A stretch of 64,000 bases of DNA from Quercus robur (GCF_932294415.1 NC_065535.1:82605862-82669861); one strand, 5' to 3'; positions 46,416-58,333 are shown, numbered from the stretch's first letter. Translations and numbers: made by a program. Notes: generated by a model from the sequence alone, not told the origin.

Positions 46416-49281
46416 ATATTAACTAAGTAAATAGACAATCTTCTTTGTGTTATTTTTGTTGTGTTATTTATTTATTTATTTTTTGCAGACTGGAGAGGCA
46501 GTGAATCCAAAAGCCTACCCTTTGGCTGATGCGCAGCTCACAATCTCAATAATGGACATTGTTCAACAAGCCGCCAACTACAAACAACTCAAAAAGGGTG
46601 CTAATGAAGGTCTCTTCCCTTTTTTTTTTTTTTTTCTTTTTTTTTTTTTTTTTAAAATGCCTTTTTGTGAAGTTTTTGAAATTGGGTTTTCTTGAGTTTC
46701 ATTTGATTTGAGCAAAAAAGTAAATTTGAGAACTTGGTTTTGATTTTTAATGCTGTTTTGGTTGTTGGGTCATATTTTCTTTTTTACTGATATGGGTTTT
46801 GCTTTCTAATTGGGGGGTTTCAGCTACGAAGACATTGAACAGGGGTATTTCTGAGATTGTAGTGATGGCTGCGGACACTGAGCCACTTGAGATTCTTCTC
46901 CATCTCCCATTGCTTGCTGAAGATAAGGTAGTTTTCTTTTCCTTGATCACTGTGTGGGAAATGCACTTGTTTTTTTAAGTGTTTAATATATGATTATATG
47001 GCATGAATTTTAGTTGGAATTAGCTTTGTACTTGGGTTGAGTATGTGATTTTGTAGTAGCAAATAGTTTCTTTTCATATACTTTATTTATTTAATTATTT
47101 ATATACTTGTGGATGGTCTGTGTTTCTTAGCATATTAGTCATTGTTGTCCTTTTGGTTGATTTTATTTGGACACTTGCAGTTGATGAGATCCAATTTGAA
47201 ATGTTGTAGTGTCTTTGAATAGACAGCTTAATTGATAAGTGTCTTTGGGTTTATGATTTTTATTTGTATGGATGTATGTGGAGGAAAGAAGTTGTAAAGC
47301 TTTTGGAGTGTGGTGGTGTAGAGAGTAAGTGTGAGAAACATTCACTTGGTTGTTTTTTTTTTTTAAAAATAAAAATAAAAATATAATTAGTGGTTTGAAC
47401 AAGGGTACTCTACTCCCCTTCCCTCCCCCTCAATCCAGACAGGACCTTAAAGCATGGGTCAATTGTTCTCTTTCCTTTTATTTGGCTATATTTCTTGCTT
47501 TTTGTTTCTTATTTAAACAAAAGAACCTGTCTCACAATGAATCCTGAACCTATGAAAGCTTGGCCCCTAGTAATCTACCTTTTATGGACTCTTAACATGC
47601 TGTACTTTGGTTTACCTCATTTAAAATATTTTAGTATTCTCAGGCTCTTATAAACTGAGGCAGTCAGTGGATAATATTTCATTAATTAAACTAGCCAAAA
47701 GGCATGAAGCTTCCTGGTGTTTCCAATGGCAATGTCTAGAGTTCAAATCTCCCCTCTCCCAACTGTCAAATTACGAAAAGAAATACCCATTAATCAAAAA
47801 CTTTTTCCATTAGTTAGACTAGTATTGTTACAAGATGAACAATGGAGATTTTGGAACAAGATCTGGAAGGAGTATATTTTTGGATTTATGATGGTAAATG
47901 TTTATAAGCTAAGTGAGCTATTTGTAATTCCATATATATGAATGTAATATGTTCAACTTGAAGATATCACACGGTTGGAATAAAAATGCCTTCTCTGAAG
48001 TCAAGTTTTTTGTTGGACAAAATTTTTCTCTAAACCGGTTTGGAGGGAAGTTCCTCCAATCCATTACGTGGCAACTCAAGAAACTTCCCATGTGTACTTT
48101 TAGTCTCCTTACCTGCTTAATAGTCATTTTACCTGTTTAAATGATTTAATGAATCATGTGTTTATTACACATGAATGGTCCTATAAAGCATCACATAATG
48201 GGTTGGAGATTCTTTCAACTCAGTTTGGAGAAAAACTTTTCCCAGGTTTGTTAATGTTGGATTTATCATGCTTGGAAAATGGATCTAGAGAAGCTTCCTG
48301 ATGGGCTATTAGATTTGTGACTCTTAAATGTTTGTGTTGCCAGGTTTACACCGGTGGCATGTGTTTTTCACTAATGTGGGCATCTAACTTTATTTTAAAT
48401 GCTTTCATTTGTTTATAAATAACAAAACTGTATACTTAATTAAATATTGACTCATATCATTGTCCTAAGCTGTACCTCTAGAAGATAATACTGATTGTTT
48501 GGTTTTCTTTAAGGGTCATTTGCTTATCTATACACACAAAATTTTTGTGACTTCTAACATGTATTGGTTATGAACATGCAATACAATTAGACATTTGCTG
48601 TTGATTCTAGAAAGATTGCAATTGGAATCTGTTTACAAAGTAGAATAATTCATGACTTGTCTGGCAAATTAGCATATGCAAACTATAAGCAGTCTTGATT
48701 AACAGCAAACCTTTCATCCTGGTCATATGACTAATGAAGAAGTTAACTTTGGATACCTGTCGTGTTTAATTTGAGCTGGGTCTTAGCTCTGAGATTTGAA
48801 AGAGGTGCCACTACCTATCCCTGCAGTTATTTCATGTCGAGGACATGGAGCTTGACCTCAAGATACTCTGTTTTGTTTCCCTAAGCTAAATACTAGACTA
48901 TAAGAATTGAGTTTTAGGATTTTATAGCTACAATGTAATTGGATTTTATTTTCTTTGATTCCCTGAAATGTGTCCTGATCCATGTTATAATTCTATTTGA
49001 ATTTGGTAGAATGTACCCTACGTATTTGTCCCTTCGAAGGAAGCACTTGGCCGAGCTTGTGGAGTCACCAGACCTGTCATTGCCTGTTCTGTGACATCAA
49101 ATGAGGGAAGCCAATTGAAACCCCAAATAGAGCAACTCAAGGTAGTCGTTGTTCTAATTGCATTCTTATATGCTGTCATGTTTAATTTGTGTCTTGTGTC
49201 CTTTCTTTGTTGAAATTGGGTTGTGGATTCTGAGATTTTGTTTGTGAAATGTAGGATGCCATTGAGAAGCTCTTGATCTGA
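46367..49281 (+). CDS. SNU13: SNU13/NHP2L1 (15.5K) k-turn RNA-binding protein, complete
   Basis: Five exons (46367-46369, 46489-46609, 46824-46927, 49010-49141, 49255-49281) give 128 codons, the normal length. The product is an L7Ae-family protein that binds kink-turns in U4 snRNA and box C/D snoRNAs, so it serves both the spliceosome and rRNA methylation in the nucleus. Seen are [17 protein letters not shown] at the N-terminus and the family signature [19 protein letters not shown] (about 48-66). [20 protein letters not shown] and the end EKLLI follow. The first coding exon is the ATG alone, followed at once by a donor and a (CT)n run at 46375-46412. Introns 2 and 3 are ordinary. The frame is intact, and sequence conservation makes the identification secure. 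Confidence 0.95.
47690..47790 (+). repeat. SINE-like fragment in SNU13 intron 3
   Basis: TAGAGTTCAAATCTCCCC at 47738-47755 is a B-box-like motif after a GGTGTTTCCAATGGCAATG stretch. No flanking duplication was found. Confidence 0.35.
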
Positions 49282-50776
49282 AGTGTTATAGGGTGCATAT
49301 TTTCGGTATGATGGGCTTCTTGGATCATAGTGGACGCTCCTTTAGAGGCTTTGACTGATGAAGTTGTTGTGCTACTAGTGACCTATAAGATTTGATCTCT
49401 ATGCAATTGGGGAAAATACTCTTAAAATGTATCTGCTAGGAGTTTGGATAATTGATGCTTTGATTAATGTTAAAACCTGCCTAATGTGATTTGTTTGCTT
49501 TTTGGCTGTAGTAGTTTAAGGAATCAATGAGTATTCCTTTTTGTTTTTTCGTTTTTCTTTTGCCTCCCTTACCTGTCTTTTTCATGCTATTGATTTGATA
49601 AACTGAATGTGACTCTTTAGTTTTTGCCACATGGGTAGGAATTTGATGGAAGGGTTTTGGATCAAATTTTAGAATTTGATAGGGTTTGTCGGAATCTTAA
49701 ACACGATCAATATTTATACAAATCTTAAGTTTTATGACCCATACCTTCCACAGTTCCATATCTTTCTTGACATTTTTTCTTTCTACTTCCTTTATTTTCG
49801 GGTCCCAAAATGAGAGGAGAGAGGAGATTCGAATTGGGGATCTTAGCATTATGAGGTGTGGATTCTGTTGATCCATGGGTTTCTCATGTTCTTATACCCA
49901 AGCATTATAAAAATCTAATACCAATAATCCTACATTTCTCTAATCCTCCGCCCTGGATGGGGCTCATTAACTCGTAACATTGGTATTTGGAAGGAAGAGT
50001 TGGTCAGGTTTTCTCCACAATAAGAGGCATTTGGCTAGCAAGTTGCGACTCAATGATCATTAAAGTAAAGCTTCGGAGGGAAACTAGAAAATGGTTTGGG
50101 AAGGCTTCGGGAGAAAGGGGGAAGTTCACATCTTTTGTCGGTGACAATTTATAGATTCAAAATCACTAGAATCGATTTTTATTTTTATAAGATGATTATA
50201 CACCTTGCCAAGGCTACGGGATGGGGCTGAGCCTGATTGAATCTTGATCTTTCTTTGAAATAAAATGGGTAGTCAGAACTTTTTTAGCACACGATTATTT
50301 GTTGGGTGTGTATAGTTCTTTCATTCCACGTACACCAGCGATGACAGAACGAGTATTTTAGTTGGGAGGGGCAAGATTAAAAAGACAAGATTGTAAGAAA
50401 ATTTTATTTTGAAAAAATTAATCAACATTTATACAAAATAAATCTACAATATTGATTACTTAATTTAATAAAACTAATAAATTTATAGCTCGTAACAATC
50501 AACTCAAGATATCAATTAAACACATAAAGTTTAAAATGTAATTTGATTACTCAAAATAAATCAATGTAAAATAGTATAGCAATATACTTGAAAAGTTGTA
50601 TGCTTTAAAAAAATTGTGTAGAATTAAATTTTCTTTTTCAATCTTCAAATTTTTTAAATTTTGGATTTCTAGCAAAAGCTTAGTTTTGAAAATGTGAAAG
50701 AGTCAAGAGAAGAAGAGGAAAGGATTAATGGAGGGATAGAGGCATCAAGGATTTAGTGTTGTGAAATAAAACGTGT

Positions 50777-50826
<50 letters not shown>

Positions 50827-51453
50827 TATAGAACCAATTACTTTGAGTTTTAGATCAATTTGATTTAAACTTAAAAAAGTGTCATGACTTGAGAAACATG
50901 AGTATTAATTTACCTAAACAAAAATCAAGAAATATTATTTCTTTGGGTGTGTAAGGAAATATAATTTTTTTTTTCCTAAAAATCCTACAATATATGAGTT
51001 TTGGGAGAGGTCCAAGGGGCAATACCTCCCCTTGAGTGTGTTGGACTAACTCTTGTAATCGATAAGTACTAGTATTTTGTAACTTTGAAAGTGTTAGAAC
51101 ATGAATTGTATATAGTCAAAAAGTTAGATAAGCTTTTGTAAGACATTTTTTTATAGATGATAAAATTCGTAGATAATCATTTTATAAGAAAGGACACTTA
51201 TAGTCATTTTAGAATTTTCTTTTTATCTTTTGGTTTGTCTTCTTATAAGACAACTTTTACCATAAATTGCCATACACATTTTTGAGCAATGAATTATAGA
51301 TCTTTATATTTTCATAGTTTTCTCTGTGTTTGTAATTGGTATGGCTATCATTGTGCGCCACAACTCCCAAGTCCAAATACAAAGGAGGATAGCATAAGCT
51401 CAGTAATGTTTTACTGTTAAATATGAAAATGAGAGGTCAACATCAACAACCAA
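49282..51453. other. Intergenic between SNU13 and tRNA-Ser
   Basis: The SNU13 3' UTR is presumably at the left. The rest is AT-rich with no gene seen. A T-run of about 37 lies at 50780-50816 next to a TTTAAATTTAAATT end, possibly the tail of an old retroposon on the minus strand. Confidence 0.45.
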
Positions 51454-51535
51454 GTGGGCGTGCCGGAGTGGTTATCGGGCATGACTAGAAATCATGTGGG
51501 CTTTGCCCGCGCAGGTTCGAATCCTGCCGCCCACG
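51454..51535 (+). tRNA. tRNA-Ser (anticodon AGA)
   Basis: The 82-nt gene folds as a class II tRNA. The acceptor stem is GTGGGCG with CGCCCAC and discriminator G. The D-arm region is GCCGGAGTGGTTATCGGGC. The anticodon stem-loop is CATGA-CTAGAAA-TCATG with AGA at 51487-51489. A long variable arm (TGGGCTTTGCCCGC) and a T-arm GCAGGTTCGAATCCTGC follow. The internal A and B boxes are intact, no CCA is encoded, and a TTTT terminator follows at 51536. There is no intron. It reads UCU and, through inosine, UCC and UCA. Confidence 0.97.
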
Positions 51536-51539
51536 TTTT
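51536..51539 (+). terminator. Pol III terminator of tRNA-Ser
   Basis: A TTTT run directly follows the discriminator base, with a second T-run at about 51545. Confidence 0.75.
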
Positions 51540-51891
51540 GCTCTTTTTGAGTCAAAATCATATTGCAGTAACATGCGTGCATCTTCCTCTGTGCTCACAG
51601 CTTTTTTATATTGAAATCATTTGGCAGTTTATAAAAGCTTCGTTTGAGACTATTAACAAGTTTGTTTACCTGTACTCTCAGGTTGAGCTTCTTCATATAT
51701 TCTGTACCTAAATTGGGTATATTCCTGAATGTCACTTTGTTTCAATGACTAAACAGTATGCATCCATCATGTGTCTGCTTAAATAAAGCATTTTTTCCCA
51801 CAAAGAAGAGTAGAAACAATCATGAATTCCATTCAAACAATTTTATGTAAAAATTTAACCCTCCAAATTGGAGGGCTCCTACCTATCTATC

Positions 51892-54210
51892 TTATACGAG
51901 GTTATCTTGCAAATGCTCTCTCCCTCTCTCTCTCTCTCTCAAAAATTTCATTTCTAATCCTATGCATTCTGCCATCCTAAATATCTCCTCAGTTTGTGGG
52001 TGGGACATGTCACCTGATGAGAATTTATACAAACACAAGGAACCCCTAGCAACACTAGTATCCACCCAACTAAACCCTATTTCCTTCTTCACCCCTCTTT
52101 CTCTCATTCCTTTTCTAATTTTGGCTACCTTTTCCCAGTGCCCCTTCTCAGCATACAAGTTTGACATCAGCACATATGAACCTGACTCCGTGGGCTCCAT
52201 CTCCATCAAAGCATCAGCTATCCTCTCACCCATCTCCATATTACCATGTATTTTACAAGCCCCAAGCAAGCTTTGCAGCACTGACAATCCTGGCTGTCCT
52301 GGAATCTGACTCACCAAGTCCTCTGCCTCCTCCAATCGTCCTGCCCGACCCAACATATCCACCATACAAGAATAATGCTCCAGGGATGGTTCAATTTGAT
52401 ATTCTTTGACCATAGAGTCAAAGAGCTGACGGCCCACATCAACCATCCCCTTTCTCCCGCATACGGTTAGTACAGAAAGGAAAGTGATTGAGTCAGGTCT
52501 TACCCCTTCCCTCTCCATCTCCTTGAAGAATTTTATCACTGAATCGTAGTCTCCATGTCTAGCATAGGCAGAGATTATTGCAGTCCAAGCAAATTGAGTT
52601 CTTTCAGGCATCTCACAGAAGACTTTTTGAGACTCACAAATGTTCCCACGCTTTGCATACATGTCAAGGAGAGCACCTGACACAATTGGGTCCGTGTCAA
52701 GTCTAAATTTTATTAAATAAGAGTGGCATCGCTGGCCTTGTTTCAAAGAAATATCCTCAGCAGCACCAATTGCACTCAAGACACTACCAAATGTGTATTC
52801 GTTTGGCTTGGACTCCATGATTGCTGAAAGGAACGTGCACAGAGCTTCTTGAGACAACCCATTCTGAGCATATCCAGAAATTAAAGCATTCCATGATATG
52901 ATTTCTCTGTAGTTAAGCTCCTCAAAAACCTTCAGTGAGTCTTGCATGGCCTCAAACTTAGCGTACATGGTAATTAGGCTATTGCAAACATTCGGTTCGG
53001 ACAAAAAGCTAATCCTTATGCAAAACCCATGAATCATTTGGCCTTCTTTGACCAATGTCTGGATTGATATAGCATGGATTAATCCAATAAATGTAACATC
53101 ATTTGGATATACTCCATCCAATCTCATCTCATTAAAGAGCGACACTGCATCCTCTTCATTCACAGAAATTATCGTAGTCCAAGAGACAACATTGCGATCA
53201 TTCATGATCTGAAAGACTAATTTTGCATCTTCAACGACCTCACACTTTGAATACAAAGACATCAAAACATTACAAACCGAAACATGTCTCCCATACCCTG
53301 TTTTCATAATTAAACCATGCATCTGTCTCCCAAGCTCTAAGTTTCTTTCTTGACCACAAGCTGAAACTGCACTAGTAAATGAGACATGGTCAAGCTTCAT
53401 CCCTTCTCTCACCATTTCAATGAATGTAAAAATTGCTTCTAATCCGTGATCTCCCTTCTGAGTGTAGCCTGATAGTATTGCATTCCACGAAACCAAATCT
53501 CTATTTGGCATTTCATCAAACAGTCTTTGAGCTTCCACTAACTGTCTGCATCTTGAATGCATTGATATAAGCGCATTCCCAACAAAAACTTCACAATCAA
53601 ATCCAAATTTCATTGCAAGGGAATGCAACTGCAACCCAAAAAGAAACTCATCATCTGAACAAAATGCAAGAATTGTAGTATAAGACACTGGATCGAAAAC
53701 AACACCATTCAAATTCATCCGAAGAGCAAAACTCAAAGCGTCCTCACTCTTTTGAAACCCCGAAAGCACAGTATTCCAAGAAACAATATCGGGATCACTC
53801 AGATTCTCGAAGATACATAAAGCCTTTGCAAACTTTCCAGATTTACAATACATATTCATCAAGGAATTCGAAACCGTAATGTACGAAACAAGCCCAGAAG
53901 AAACGGCAAAACCGTGAATTTGGCACCCGGGTTTTGGGTCTCCATGACAAGCCTTGAGCGCGAGCGCCACAGTGACGTGATCAACATTGTCGACAAAACC
54001 CAATTGAAGATGCCTCTTGAAGATGTCAAGAGCTTGAAATGGAAGGTTTTTGCGCAAACAATCGAGCATGGAACGGTTAGTGGAGGCAGCGTTTGGGTGA
54101 GGAATTTGATCGAACATGTGGTGTCCATGTTTGAGTGAGTGAAAGTTTTTGAGGCTATTTGTCCGTGGCTTGGCGTGAAGGACTTTCAAATTAAGTTGGC
54201 GGGAAATCAT
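51892..54210 (-). CDS. PLS-class pentatricopeptide repeat protein (E-type), probably mitochondrial RNA editing
   Basis: A single 772-codon exon. It has about 15 PPR units recognisable by repeated DVVSWNTVLSGF-, GRQMHGLIMKTGY- and NVLMSLYSKC-like blocks of P, L and S type. An E domain follows (YSCMVDMLGRAGRLEEAEDL; SLLGACKIHGNMEMGE; SGSYVLMSNLYAEKGHWEKV), then a short E+ stretch (GFSWVDTS...FSSGDMSHPQ). There is no DYW domain. From memory the order and wording closely match Arabidopsis At4g32430 (GRS1), a mitochondrial C-to-U editing factor, so I infer that role. The basic, Asp-free N-terminus (MISRQLNLKVLHAKPRTNSLKN) suits an organelle transit peptide. The last residues RERERGREHLQ come from a (TC)n microsatellite at about 51916-51940 and replace the family's usual end. 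Confidence 0.93.
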   Translation of the reverse strand: MISRQLNLKVLHAKPRTNSLKNFHSLKHGHHMFDQIPHPNAASTNRSMLDCLRKNLPFQALDIFKRHLQLGFVDNVDHVTVALALKACHGDPKPGCQIHGFAVSSGLVSYITVSNSLMNMYCKSGKFAKALCIFENLSDPDIVSWNTVLSGFQKSEDALSFALRMNLNGVVFDPVSYTTILAFCSDDEFLFGLQLHSLAMKFGFDCEVFVGNALISMHSRCRQLVEAQRLFDEMPNRDLVSWNAILSGYTQKGDHGLEAIFTFIEMVREGMKLDHVSFTSAVSACGQERNLELGRQMHGLIMKTGYGRHVSVCNVLMSLYSKCEVVEDAKLVFQIMNDRNVVSWTTIISVNEEDAVSLFNEMRLDGVYPNDVTFIGLIHAISIQTLVKEGQMIHGFCIRISFLSEPNVCNSLITMYAKFEAMQDSLKVFEELNYREIISWNALISGYAQNGLSQEALCTFLSAIMESKPNEYTFGSVLSAIGAAEDISLKQGQRCHSYLIKFRLDTDPIVSGALLDMYAKRGNICESQKVFCEMPERTQFAWTAIISAYARHGDYDSVIKFFKEMEREGVRPDSITFLSVLTVCGRKGMVDVGRQLFDSMVKEYQIEPSLEHYSCMVDMLGRAGRLEEAEDLVSQIPGQPGLSVLQSLLGACKIHGNMEMGERIADALMEMEPTESGSYVLMSNLYAEKGHWEKVAKIRKGMRERGVKKEIGFSWVDTSVARGSLCLYKFSSGDMSHPQTEEIFRMAECIGLEMKFLRERERGREHLQDNLV

Positions 54211-55586
54211 GAGAAAGCCCTTTGGACAAATACGATAAAACTCTTTGTATTTTGTTTACTACAATAATCAGTCCACACGTGTGAAGTGAAAGAACCATGC
54301 ACACGTGTAGCGAACATGGGCCAATTCTGTGTTCTACTCAATTTATGGTGTGATTTTTAAGTCAAACCCTCTCAAGAGCTTCCCAAACTATTGGGCTGAA
54401 TTGCACACCGAGCTATCAATTCAATTGTCTATGTGACTTCATTTTACCAAAATTATATAACATGTAGAAACTTGAGATTCTGGCTTGCCTGCCAAGTTTT
54501 AGTTCAATTGGGCAAATGATCTGTTTGGGATTTGTTTATTTTGCTGAAATTGAAATTTTTTTGTTGAAAGTACTGTGGATAATATAAAAATTAGTTGAAA
54601 TAGTATAGTGAGACCCATAAATAGTATCAAAAAGTATAATGGGACCCATAAATAATAACAAAAATAAGCTGGATAGTAAAATAAGTTGGCAAAAATAATC
54701 CATACCAAACGCACACAAAATTTAAATTGGTTTGAAAGAAATTTTCTCCAACATCCTACATGAAGATTGTACATGTATTTTTAGAGTTTTAGTCACATGA
54801 TTTTTATAATGAATTATGTAATTTGTTTAAAAAATATATTTTAGATGGTCTAACGAATCGTCATGTAATCGATTAGAAGAGATTCTCAATTTGGAGGAAA
54901 ACTTTGTTCAATTCAATTTATTATAAAACTAGTTCAACAATTACAACTGCAATAGGGGGGCACATTTTAGAGAGTCCAAGTGCCCTTTGGTCATCTACAA
55001 AAAGGTTTCATTACAAAGTAAGGGTATTGCTACTATTCTGTTAAGCAGTCCATTTTGTCTCTTCATATCTTGACCAACATATCATTAGCCTCGCGGTAGA
55101 CATGACAAGGACAAATTATCCATGATGGGCCCCACCAAGGTTTTGAATTTCATTCCAAAGACCGTTTCGAATTGACAATTGGAATGTAATACTCCGGTAC
55201 TGGCCGGTGTGTTTTAGTGCATTGTTTTGATCTTGCACTAGATATATATACACACATATGTACATAATTTATATATTTATAATTTCATATCTCATTATAT
55301 CTAATTAACCGAATCAAAATTTAAAATATGATATGGGAATAGAATGAATCAAATGATGAATTCTGGGTTTCAATGTATGAAAAAATCCAACACAATCTAG
55401 AACATCTCAGAATAGGCCAGAATTTAGAGACGGGAATAACCGGAATTCATCTGAAACACCGGAATAGTTCGGAACAAACCAAAATTTAGACCGAAACGGA
55501 ACAAGGGGGTAAGTGCACCAAATTAAGCATCGAAACAAAATATTCTGACCTGGACGAAACGAAATTTAAAACATTAGACCCCACAC
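54211..55586. other. Intergenic, with one MITE
   Basis: No gene seen. The PPR promoter should be at 54211-54450, but no clear motif stands out. A MITE lies at 54518-54716. The rest is AT-rich, with degenerate repeats of CGGAAT-type words around 55430-55510. Confidence 0.45.
54518..54716. mobile_element. MITE of the 23602 family
   Basis: The left end ATCTGTTTGGGATT and the right end CCATACCAAACGCACAC form an imperfect inverted repeat. The inside shares AAATAGTATAGTGAGACC and AAATAATA phrases with the MITE at 23602-23956. Confidence 0.55.
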
Positions 55587-55587
55587 T

Positions 55588-56595
55588 AAGTGAAGTTGTT
55601 TGGTTTAGTTTTCTTTCTCAATTTTTATAACTCATAACTCAAAAAATTGAGTTAGAATTGTGGAAAATGAGAACAACTTTTCGAAGTTTACAAGTTATGA
55701 AAATGAGTTGTGATGACATTTTTGTAATTTTAAATGGAAATTTGGTAATTAAAATGAATCGTGGGAGCCATTACAATGTTTTGTTACACTCAAGCCGTGA
55801 CACCAACAACTCTTTCCTTTTCTCTCTTTTCTTTTTTTCTTTTTTCACTTCGGCTCTTCTCTTAGCATTTTTTTTTTCATCTCTTCACTCTGGTGATTCT
55901 TTCTTTCTTCTTTGTGCAAACCATAACACACACTTCACTAGATCTTCCCTCCATCTCAGGTGATTCTTGTTGAACAACTCTTCCTTTTATTTTTTGATTC
56001 AAACCTCTTTGCTGTTGGGTTCTTGATGTGAAGTTGTTTGGATTTTATGGTAACATTTCTCTGTGTGTGTGTGTGTGTGTGGAAGGGGGGGGGGGGATTA
56101 TGGATTTTATACGGTATTTTTTTGGGCTTCTTTGGCTGTGAGTTTTGGAATGGGGAAAATCTGAAAGCGAAAAATTCAAACCGCGGGTAAGAGAGAAAGG
56201 GTCGCTCTGTTTTGTGTAGTAGTTGTTGGGTTTGGGTTGGTGGTGGTTGCCATATTTTGTGTAGTGGTTGTGAGGATTGGGTTGGTGGTGGTTGCTATTT
56301 TTTTGTGGTAGTTGCTGTTGTTACTGTGGATTGTATTATTTTGCAATTGAGTTTGGCTTTTTCAGTTATTCAAAAATAGCCGTTATGAGTTTTCTAACAT
56401 GTGGGTTCCACCAAATGAGATAAAAATGAGATTTTTCAAACCAAAAACCAAATGGATTCTTAGGTGCCAAACAATGCTGTGGAATGCATTAAGAGAAAAT
56501 AGGAAATTAAAACTAAGATATGAGAGTGAGTTAAGAATGATGAAAACTTAGATATGAATTATGAAATTTGAGTGATGCTTAAACCAAACATGGCC
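55588..56595. mobile_element. TIR element of about 1 kb without coding sequence
   Basis: The left end (AAGTGAAGTTGTTTGGTTTA at 55588) is roughly inverse to the right end (TTAAACCAAACATGGCC, about 56579-56595). Both ends carry ATGAGTT/TAACTC-type subterminal words. TTA follows the right end. The inside has TTCTTT runs, (GT)n at 56064-56080 and a run of about nine G near 56087. It is probably a non-autonomous PIF/Harbinger- or hAT-like element. Confidence 0.4.
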
Positions 56596-56610
56596 TTAGG
56601 CCTTGTTTGG
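56584..56610. repeat. Palindromic junction of two terminal repeats around TTA
   Basis: CCAAACATGGCC at 56584-56595, TTA at 56596-56598, and GGCCTTGTTTGG at 56599-56610 form a near-perfect palindrome. It looks like the right end of one TIR element meeting the left end of another that shares the TTA target. Confidence 0.6.
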
Positions 56611-58024
56611 ATTTTGGTGAACTGAGTTAACAAATCTAAGTTTTGTTAACTCATAACCTAAAATCGGTGGGGCCCACGGGTAGTGACATTGTTTGGATGA
56701 TTTTCAAGCAATTCACTCAGTTAACAAATCTCACTTTTTTGAGATATGGGTTAATAAATTCAGAAACAGCTCCAACGCGTTTTCAAGTTATGGGTTATGT
56801 TAACTCAGTGGCAATTTTCATAAATTTTCAGCACAAACGAGTCCTGTGTAGTCCCATCACTGCAATGCAGGCTAAAGCTTCAACGGATCTTTTATCTCAT
56901 TACTTACCCAACCACCCACACCACTTGCACTTCATCACTTTCCCTTTTCCTTCTCCCAAACCCACAGCATAAGCACAACTGAAATAAGCTCCAGTTCCGT
57001 CGATCAGCACAAGGCCCAGCTCCAGGTCAGCTCCGTTCATCGATTCCATTTTTCAGTGAGACCTAAACGCTCCCCTTCCATCTATTTACATGCTCGAAGT
57101 TGCAAGGTTTTATTTTGATATTTCTTGTTTTTTCCATGTTCCTCCATTTTTTTGTGTTGTGTTTATTGAGACCTTGGCTCACTTGGCTATGAATCCTTGT
57201 TTCTTTATGCATCTTTTTTTACTCTCTACTCAAGTATAGCTTTTATGCCTCTTTTTTTTGTTTTTATTTTATTTTTTTAGAGGTTTCTCTGTCTTGTTCC
57301 TTTGTTACAACCATGGTATTATGAACAATGTCTGCTTTGCTCTGCTGTTGGCTTGGGGAAAAAAAATTATCTGTACCGAAACTCTACCAAAACATCGTTA
57401 CAGATTCCTTGAGGTTTAGATTTAGTTTTTTTAATCATCATTTTTTAAGAAAACTAATCACCCTCTCATGTTGTAGGTTCCCTTGCTTTGCTCATTTTTG
57501 AAGAATGTAAACAATGTCTGCTTTGCTCACTCTCTAATATTAGTATTATGAACAATCTCTGCTTTGCTCATTTTTTAAGAAAACTAATCATCATTTTTTT
57601 TCTTTGCTTAATCTGTGTTGTGGGTTCCCCTGCTTATTTGCTTACTAATTATACTATTTTTCGACATGGTTCATGTGATATTCTTATAATGGAAGATGGA
57701 TGTACCTTTTTCAAAAAAAAAAATCAAAGATGGATGTGCCTTAGTTGCTCTATCTTGTTTTTTATTATGATTGTTACTTTAGCTACTACTTAGTTTAACT
57801 GATAAGATGTAGCTATAGATAGAATATACATCAATAGATCAATAGAGTATGTAACATAGCTAACTGTATCCATAAACAATATGGTGCGTTTTTAAGGGAG
57901 GATCAAGTAAAAACTATTGCACCTTAAGATAAGACCCCTAAACACTATTGTCTGACTTTGATTGAATATATGGAAATGTTTATTGTTTACATGTGATTGT
58001 TACATGATTAGAGGTTGTTGTTAG
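56611..58024. other. Upstream region of the Myb/SANT ORFs
   Basis: No coding sequence recognised. It holds subterminal inverted words (GTTAACTCA/TGAGTTAAC) near 56625-56830, C-rich DNA at 56900-57030 that could be a promoter or 5' UTR, and the tail-only scar at 57693-57742. Repeats of the phrase AACAATCTCTGCTTTGCTCA occur between 57320 and 57570. Confidence 0.4.
57693..57742 (+). mobile_element. Tail-only retroposition scar, 16-bp target-site duplication
   Basis: AAGATGGATGTACCTT at 57693-57708 and AAGATGGATGTGCCTT at 57727-57742 flank only TTTC, an A-run of 11 and TCA. One mismatch between the copies suggests moderate age. Confidence 0.65.
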
Positions 58025-58333
58025 ATGGCTAGGGATTTAAGGAGGTGGGATGATGATTGTGTCGATGAACTATGTGACACTGTCTTCGGCCAATTCCTGC
58101 TGGGTAATTTTGCGGCAAGGCTTCCCCATGAGCCATTGTGGGATGTGATCATAAACACTCTCAATGCTCGGACTGGGAAGGATTTCCGCAAGAGGCAGGT
58201 TATGAGTCGGTTCAGTATGGTTCGGAGGGAGTATTGTAGGGCCAACGGAGTTCGTTATGGGCCAAGGTGTGGGTGGCCAGTGGTGGGTCCGAATGAGGGG
58301 GGTTGGTCTATCTCAGTAAGAGGTGATTGGTGA
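58025..58333 (+). CDS. Myb/SANT-like domain ORF 1
   Basis: A 102-codon frame. RRWDDDCVDELCDTV, PLWDVIINTLNARTGKDFRK and SRFSMVRREYCRA follow the pattern of the plant Myb/SANT-like domain (tryptophans, a middle helix, then LRRxY). That domain occurs in L10-interacting MYB-type host proteins and in ORF1 of PIF/Harbinger transposons. It could be an exon of the same gene as the ORF at 58731. It lies just downstream of a TIR-like end at 56599, which leaves a transposon origin open. Confidence 0.6.
   Translation: MARDLRRWDDDCVDELCDTVFGQFLLGNFAARLPHEPLWDVIINTLNARTGKDFRKRQVMSRFSMVRREYCRANGVRYGPRCGWPVVGPNEGGWSISVRGDW

Noticed and set aside
51454-51711. 85-codon frame over the tRNA-Ser
   Set aside because: It is a translation of the tRNA gene and its flank. 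The RNA fold explains the sequence fully.
51962-52409. Plus-strand frames opposite the PPR gene
   Set aside because: They are antisense shadows of the 772-codon PPR coding sequence.
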